The position numbers and the translations under genes were made by a program. From positions 17,670,001 to 17,734,000 of the forward strand of contig JBHGNT010000017.1 of NCBI GenBank assembly GCA_043228905.1: DNA of 64,000 nucleotides, given 5' to 3'. Positions 56,870 through 64,000 of this stretch are shown piece by piece. This DNA comes from Azolla caroliniana (lineage: Eukaryota; Polypodiophyta). The number at the start of each line of letters is the position of its first letter. Position 1 is the first letter of the stretch. The notes beneath the pieces were generated by a model. The model was given only the letters and a program-made list of their open reading frames with translations. It was not told the origin of the DNA and did no database searches.

Positions 56870-58760
56870 AGACCTTTGGTGACGATGTTATCACGTCAAC
56901 TCCGAAGCAAATCGATAGTACCACATGACATTATTAGAGGAGAGTTCAGTTTGCCCCCGATGTTAGTGGAAGCACTTTTCCAAGTGGTAGTTTTTATTCA
57001 TCGGATAAATAGCCAACCACAAGATAGGATATCTCGTCGAGCTTTTGAGGCAATCCCGATCCCAATCTGAGTCCGGAGATACTAGCTCTTGGTATAGCAC
57101 TGTAGTGAGTTTTTTACTTGCGAATGGTATAGACATCAATAACCTACCTCCCCTTATGTACAACCAGGGGGTTGATCAAACTTTAATCTCTCATGAAAAC
57201 CGCAATAAAGTAATATGCCAACAAATATGGAAAATTTACACCCGATTTAAATGGGTAACCCCACGAGAGCCATTCCCATCTAAAATGTTGTACTATACGG
57301 AACACTTCTTGCATTTCTCTAAGTTAGGTTTTATTACACGACCAAAATATCTAGATACATTCTTATCAAACGCACTAAGGGTGGCCATTGGACAACTTAG
57401 GATATCATCTCACCAACTTGAGATTGAGAATGGTCGTGCGAATAGAGTTCCTAAAGAGGACAGGCTATGTAGGTTATGTCACATAGAGATAGAGGATGAG
57501 TATCACTTTACATGCAAGTGTCCAACTTAGACCTAGATAAGGGCGAAATACCAAGACATACTAGGACCCTCTCCCAACCTCTCCAAACTATTAGATACCC
57601 CGAATATAAAGAGACTAGGTAGGTATATCTTAGAGCTAAACCAACATTGGGAGATTAAATTACACAGTGTTAACCATAACCCTTTTAGTATTCACCAACA
57701 TGTAACTAATGTAATTTTTTAGGAACAAGGGGAGATGATCAATGTGGACACACCTACACCACTCGGCCTCTCTCTTGATCAAGCACAAATGCAAAGCACA
57801 ACCAAACACCCTGGGATGTTGGGCTTCAAAGTTCCTCGATGTGGAGTAGAAACCATAGTTCTAGCCATACGTCCCATTTGTGCCATACTCGTACGCCAAT
57901 ATTCGTATCATACTCATACGTGAAAAGGCTCTGAGTATGATGGAAATCCATACGTGGTACATAGATATAATCATATATATACATACGGTGTACATACTAT
58001 ATACTTTGTGTGTGTGTGTGTGTGTGTGTGGTCTAGAGAGAGAAGCCCTGTTTTGCATGTGTGAGGAGATAATGGTTGAGTGTATGTCTAGAGAGAGGGA
58101 GAGGGAGAGAGCGTGTGTGGTCTAGAGAGAGAAGCCCTATTTTGCATGTGTGAGGAGACAGTGGTTGAGTTTATGTCCAGAGAGAGAGAGAGGAGCTAAG
58201 GGTTTTCTTTGTGTGAGGGAGAGAGAAGCTCTGTTAGTCCTTCAATGTGTATATTGGATTCTATAGAGAGAGAAGATCTGTCAGTTCTCGTGTGAGAGAG
58301 ACAAGGGGTGTGTGTGTTGTGTGTCAGACGTCACTTCTGTTCGCAATGAATTATGAATATCTGAAAAAAAAGAATTTAAAAAGAACAAAAGTAAAAAATA
58401 AATCCAAACGAATGTCATGTATCATACGCACACGTATGCAAATGTTCGCATATGTCCACCAAATAGGACGTACACGAATATTAGGAACTATGGTAGAAAC
58501 GATTAAGAAGATACGGGAACGTGAGCTACCTCGCCTAGAAGCTATGGTTAGGGTACCTTTTACATTGGGGCCACGGGCCACATCCACATCGAAACCCTTT
58601 GACCTCCCGCTTCTTTTCAAGAGACTTGGATGGAAATGAAACTTGGCCTAGCCATTTCCTTATGGAACATGTTTTTTTTACTAGAACTGTTTAGCTTAAG
58701 CTCTACTTTATGTTATTTTATTTTATTTTTACTTTCGATGAATGGGTAAATACCTACACC
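56870..58760 (+). mobile_element. LINE 3' fragment B (duplicate of fragment A)
   Basis: Closely parallel to 3348-5795: the LPPMLVEALFQ segment, a frameshift near 57050, YNQGVDQTLISHENRN, and CRLCHIEIEDEYHFTCKCP with the same stop at 57528. It lacks the solo LTR of fragment A (empty site GTAAC at 57702-57706) but has the hAT-like element at 57854-58492. ORF2 end and LINE tail follow at 58493-58760. It extends about 70 bases further 5' than fragment A. Confidence 0.88.
57854..58492. mobile_element. hAT-like MITE in LINE fragment B
   Basis: 639 bp, ends CATAGTTCTAGCC and TTAGGAACTATG, with perfect 8-bp duplication GTAGAAAC (57846-57853, 58493-58500). The inverted ends stay similar for about 35 bases with gaps (ACGTCC.ATTTG in both). 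Non-coding, with TG and GA microsatellites. Confidence 0.8.
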
Positions 58761-59004
58761 ACTCGGCCTCTCTCTTGATGAAGCACAAATGCAAAGAACA
58801 ACCAAACACCCTGGGATGTTGCGCTTCAAAGTTCCTCGACGTGGAGTAGAAACCATAGTTCTAGGCATACGTCCCATTCGTGCCATGCTCACACACCAAT
58901 ATATGTATCATACTCATACGTGAAAAGGCTCTGAGTATGATGGAAAGCCATACGCGGTACATAGATATAATCATATATATACATACGGTGTACATACTAT
59001 ATAT

Positions 59005-59094
<90 letters not shown>

Positions 59095-59255
59095 TGTGTG
59101 TGTGTGTGTGTGTGTGTGTGGTCTAGAGAGAGAAGCTCTGTTTTGCATGTTTGAGGAGACAGTGGTTGAGTGTATGTCTAGAGTGAGAGAGAGGGAGAGA
59201 GCGTGTGTGGTCTAGAGAGAAGCCCTGTTTTGCATGTGGGAGGAGATAGTGGTTG
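58761..59255 (+). mobile_element. second LINE piece and truncated hAT-like element (duplicate)
   Basis: Parallel to 5796-6176. The hAT-like element starts at 58854 after GTAGAAAC and is cut at 59255 by the chromovirus B LTR. It holds alternating TG and GA microsatellites (59006-59120). Confidence 0.75.
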
Positions 59256-59713
59256 TGTTAGAGAGATAGTTTAATGTAAGCATTAGACAAGGATAGAAAA
59301 TAGATAAATAGATAGAAAGGAGAGAGAGAAAGAAGGGTGTTGATCCACCCGACCACCCCTAAGCGAAGGGATCGAGAAGGACTCGAGCCTCGATCGGCGT
59401 CCCATACCATCGTCGTGGCGTCAAGTCGTACCTGGTGCTGGCGCGCTCGCTACTAGAGTTGACCCACCGCAAGACAGAGTCTCGATGTAGTCAACCCGAT
59501 GATCAAATGAGGGTAGCTAGGACTCTTATTTATAGCGATACCCAAGGACCCCAGCCATGTTCACAGTTGGCCTAATGGGTTGTCTCAATCCGGAGGATTT
59601 AAAAGTAATCCTCCCCTTCTTTACACTGTCATTTAACCCTCATAGTTATCCACGTGTATAGAATACTACGGTAAATTCTCACCACGGGATATTATATGGT
59701 CATGCCCGTAACA
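59256..59713 (-). repeat. chromovirus B 3' LTR
   Basis: 458 bp, TGTTAGAGAGATAG to GCCCGTAACA, with a pyrimidine tract (TACTCCCCCCCTC) next to it, i.e. the polypurine tract on the minus strand. Confidence 0.85.
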
Positions 59714-59729
59714 TACTCCCCCCCTCTTT

Positions 59730-62700
59730 AAAACATTGCAGTCTTGCAATGGAAAGTTAGGGAAGTTAGTTTTGAGAGTATTTTCGTTTTCCCATGTGGC
59801 ATCTTTTATTGATTTGTCCATCCATTTTATTTTCAATTCTCGGATTTCTTTAGTACGTAATTTTTTTGTTTTAACATCGAGAATTTTTTTTGGTACATGT
59901 GGTTTAGAAGATAATTCTTCAGAAGTAACCAGAGTTTCAGTTGTAACTGTATTACCGCCAGAACCTAGAAGTTCTTTTAGACGACGCACATGAAAAACTG
60001 GATGAATTTCAACACCATCGGGAAGAGCAAGACGATAGGTTGATGACCCAATGCGTCTGAGGACTGTAAAAGGTCCACAAAACCATGGGGCTAACTTAGC
60101 GCTCTTACCCGTAGACAATGTCTTAGAATTGTGAGGTACACATAAAAATACCTTCTGTCCAGGGTTGAATACACGAGGTTGCCTATTATGATCGGCATAA
60201 AAACGCACTCTATGTTGAGTTGTGTTTATATTATCTCGTGCAATATGCAACACATCTTGCATATCCCGAAGAAAGTTTTGCGTACTTCGCAACTCATCAT
60301 GATGTATATTAACATCAATCGGGGCTCATGGCCGAAAACCATACATCAACATAAAAGGACTATATCCCGTTGACATATGCTTGGAGTTGTTATAAGCAAA
60401 CTCCATAATTGGGAGATAACGTTCCCATTTTGTTGGTTTTGTACCAACATATGCTCGAAACATGTCCTGAATAATTTGATTTACTCATTCTGTTTGTCCA
60501 TCAGATTGAGGATGATCCGTGGAGCTCATGCTCAACGTAGTTTCTAACTTCTTGAAGACTTGCGTCCAGAAGTCACTAGTAACCCATAAAACTTTGAATC
60601 TCGATCACTCACAATATCCATCGGTAACCCATAAAAACGAAATAACTCGTCAACGAATTGGTAAGCCAATTCAGGAGTTGTTACCATGGTTTTAGTAGCA
60701 ATAAATCTAGCCATTTTAGTTAGTCTATCAACCACAACCTAGATGGCATCATGGCCTTTTTGGGTGCGAGGAAGGCTAACAATAAAATCCATGGATATAC
60801 TTTCCCACTTATTATTGGGAATGTCCAAGGGATGTAAAAGTCCTACGGCTTTAAGTCGCTCGGCTTTGTTAACCTAACATTGGTGACATTTAGTCACATA
60901 GTTATGTATATCAGGAGGCATCTTAGGCCAATAAAATTGAGTGGAGATGAGAACGAGTGTACGATGTATTCCAGGGTGCCCTGTTGAGGGTGCATCATGG
61001 CATTAAAAAAGAATCCTCTTTTTGACCTCGGGTAAATCTGGAACACAAACCTTCCCATTACGGTAGAGCAGACCGTTAGCAATGTGGAAGTATTCCTTCG
61101 AGGATGTGGTGGTGTCTGTTCCAGACTCAACTCTTGCCTAGTATTTTGCGAAATAACTGTCATCAGGATACTTTCCTCGAAGGTAATCATAAAGATCTGA
61201 TGTTATTTCAGTGAAGCTAAGCATGTTAACTTCACGGATGCGACTTAGTGCATCAGTGATAATGTTCATGGAACCTTTACGATATCGTATGGAAAAATCA
61301 AAGTCCTGGATGAGATCAGCCCATCGTGCCTTACGACCTTTCAGTTCTTGTTGGTCATAAAAATATTTCAAGGATTCGTGATCCGTAGAGCGATTTCCAT
61401 AAAGATAACAGCGCCATGTTTTGAGCGCATGTATAACTACAAATAATTCCTTTTCTTGAACGGTATACTGACATTGAGCAGAATCAAGTTTCTTACTCTC
61501 GAATGCTATTGGTTTGCCATCTTCATATAAGACAGTACCTATAGCCTAATCGCTTGCATCGATTTCAACCTCAAAAGGTTTTGAAGGATCAGGTAAAAGA
61601 AGTGAAGGAGCCTTGCAAACCAAGTCCTTGAGTTCCTTAAAGGCGAGGTCTAGTGTAGCATTCTAGACAATAGGTTTTGTAGACTTACGCGTTTGACCTT
61701 TTAAACGGTCAGTAAATGGCGTCGTTAATAAGGAGTAATTACGAAGGGATTTTTGCAAAAACCCGACAAAACCAAGGAATGATCGAACGTCTCGAATATT
61801 CCGAAGAGTGGGCCAAAGCTTGATTTTCTCGATGCGAGAAGGATCAATTTCAACTCCTCGTTCGGTTATGAGATGTCCAAGATAAGTAATTGATTTCTTG
61901 AAGAAATCACATTTTGAGATCTTCGCATAAAATTGTTTGTCACGCAATGTTTGTAAAACAAAGCGGACATGTTTAGCATGTTCTTGTAATGTACGGCTAT
62001 AAACTAAAATATCATCCAAGAAAATAATGACAAATTTTCCAAGTTCTCGGAAAATGTCATTCATTTCTTGTTGAAATGTAACTATAGCATTGGTCAAACC
62101 AAAAGGCATAACCAAAAACTCATAATGGCCATAGCGCGCACGAAATGCCATTTTAGGAACATTGTCCTCACTTATATGAATTTGATGGTAGCCAGTACGG
62201 AGATCAAGTTTCGTAAAATACCAAGCTCCTTGGAGACGGTCAATTAGATCGTCAACCCGGGGCAATGGATACGAATTCTTGATCGTCACTTTATTCAAGC
62301 GTCGGTAATTAATATACATACGCCATGTGCCCTCTTTCTTTTTAACCAAGAGAACTGGTGCATCCCATGGATATTTACTATAACGTATATAACCCATTCG
62401 TAAATAGTCCTTGAGTTGCTTTGATACCTCATCCTCTTCGGATCGACTTAAGCGATAAGGAGGTATATTTATTGGTGCAACACCAGGTACAATATCTATA
62501 CGATGGTCTATATTACGTTTAGGAGGTAACCCATCCGGTAGTTCACTTGGAAAAACATCACGAAAATCATTTAAGATTTCATCAAGTTGTTGTTGTTCAA
62601 AATATGTTAATTGAACCGAGACATTATCGATATTGTAAACGTGAATGTCTGTATCAAGTACACAATAAAATAGAGTAGAACAAGACAACTTGGATATTGA

Positions 62701-64000
62701 TGGACACGAGGAAACAATTGAGAGGGATTGTTTTTTGACACATTGAATAAAATGAGTACAATCGTTCAGTACAAAGGAAATGGAATGATGAACCCAATCA
62801 ATAAATAAAGAAGAGTTTTTATTATTAAACTAGGGATAACCCAGTATTACATCAGTGGTACAAAGATTCATTACATGGAAGTCTACTTCCTCTATATAAG
62901 TATCAATAGAAATTCCTAATGAATGAATCGCTCCGTTGATGTATTGTACTCTTCCATCAGCCAAGTGCACCGTATAGGTGTGATCACTTACGTTGGGTTG
63001 GATTCCCCATATCTGAACCAAACGATCATTCACAAAGTTGTGTGAGCTTCCCGAATAAAATAAAAATTGTACGGGAGATCCATTGATATACCCGTTTGCA
63101 CGTAGTAAATCATTGGGACCCAATACATAGTGAGGGAAAGAACATTGACAATTACTTAAATGATGTGTATAGACCTGAAGGACATTAGGAATTTGACCTT
63201 TATGGTCTGCAGCTTTAGCTTTGTTGTCGTGCTCTTTCCGTTGGAGCTTTCGACATTGTTCTTTTGTATGACCCTTCTTTTTCCAGAATACGCAAAAAGG
63301 ATGTTGTCGCTTAAAATCGTGATCCATGAATTCGTTGGGTGTCTTACGTTTCCCAGCGAATTGTGGTCGCTTAGTCCCGGGCGCTTCGTTGGGTTTATTG
63401 TGGTCCTTCTTCGAAGTGCGTTGATAGCGAAGAACTATTTCAACGGCCTCTTCGAAGGATTTTGGATCCTTATCGTGCACTATCCAATGATAGTCCGAAT
63501 TGGCGATGCCATTGACAAAACAAGCTATTAACCAATTGTCCCCTTCTAGACCCGATTTTTGGATTTGGGTTCTAGCATGGTGAACATAGTCTTCTAGCGA
63601 GGAAAACTTTCTACTAGAGAGGTTCATTAAAGCTTGTGCTGCCTCGGTTCGAGAGGGAGGTTGTGGAAATTGGCCCTTGAAAACTGTGACAAAATCTGTC
63701 TAGGTATCGGGCAATTTCCCCAAAGTACGGAGCCCACGCCGCCAGGCGGCGGCCTTACCCCCTAGTTCTCGGCTGACATATGCAATCTTCGTACTATCTG
63801 GCGTGGGATAGAGCTCAAAATGAGACTCCCATCGGCCCAACCACATGCAAATTGCTTCTTCGGTTCTTTCCTTTTTTTCTCCCGTAAATGGCTTAACGAC
63901 AAACGATGGTTCACCTTGTCACTCATCAAGTCCATTAGCCTCACGTTGAAACTAATGACACGTGCCTCGAGAGCACTTTGAGATTGCCGAAGTTCGGTCA
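59730..64000 (-). pseudogene. chromovirus B gag-pol polyprotein
   Basis: In order down the minus strand: gag (VHHARTQIQKSGLEGDNW near 63560), zinc knuckle CVFWKKKGHTKEQC (second Cys replaced by Trp, near 63290), protease FLFYSGSSHNF (catalytic Asp replaced by Tyr, near 63060), RT 61663-62688 (FVIIFLDDILVYS), RNase H with a stop near 61545, integrase 59990-60740 and a chromodomain-like tail (IKWMDKSIKDATWE). A small insertion near 60580 shifts the integrase frame after SDRDSKF. Taken together the copy cannot move on its own. Confidence 0.9.

Larger units (their letters stand above)
59256..64000 (-). mobile_element. Ty3/Gypsy chromovirus B, runs off the window
   Basis: Minus strand: 3' LTR, polypurine tract and gag-pol up to the gag N-terminal region. 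The 5' LTR lies beyond 64000. It is a duplicate of chromovirus A but keeps RT, RNase H and protease regions that A has lost. Confidence 0.92.

Overview
This window looks like nuclear DNA of a flowering plant. The evidence is one leucine-rich-repeat receptor kinase gene with GT-AG introns, plant-type Copia and chromodomain Gypsy retrotransposons with initiator-Met tRNA primer sites, a plant LINE family and a small hAT-like element. The species cannot be named from the sequence. There is no rRNA, no bacterial-style operon and no CRISPR. Roughly three quarters of the window is transposon sequence, much of it nested.

Layout. 1-228 is a palindrome-rich repeat. 229-2664 is the 3' part of a chromovirus ending in an LTR that sits directly in a broken LRR fragment (2665-3347). 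3348-5795 is the 3' half of a LINE carrying a solo LTR and a hAT-like element. A second LINE piece follows, then a deleted chromovirus on the minus strand (6177-14984) whose leader holds a Copia element (9978-14112). 14985-15690 holds tandem SINE-like units. 15770-21070 is a nearly intact LINE (minus strand), followed by an old Gypsy relic (about 21130-23560) and unrecognised DNA. 25987-30700 is the one host gene that reads as intact, a 1225-residue LRR receptor kinase in three exons. 32035-45141 is another LINE copy split by a 4.06-kb Copia (32892-36946) and a 7.28-kb chromovirus (37551-44831), both with matching target-site duplications. 45142-46785 is a reversed chromovirus fragment. 56870-64000 repeats the 3348-9300 arrangement as a direct segmental duplication.

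The least familiar part is 46.8-55.7 kb. It holds a two-exon plus-strand gene with motifs of an unnamed transposase-like family (DFAENY, FDG.ASQFK, HGKG..DG.G), an 82-bp tandem array in front of it, and convergent minus-strand coding pieces, one with a RING-like finger. Arrays of the perfect palindrome TAGCTAATTAGCTA fill the intron of the plus gene, the region between the genes and the probable intron of the minus gene. Both genes are decayed by stops that look like C-to-T changes. I read it as a dead copy of a DNA element or selfish locus whose introns carry its own repeat. No terminal inverted repeats were found, so mobility is inference.

A second unusual system is a Copia family (two copies) that keeps gag, protease and integrase but has no reverse transcriptase. 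In its place is a 66-bp in-frame minisatellite encoding a basic 22-residue repeat. Both copies share this junction and a stop codon, so the family seems to have spread in this form with help from another element.
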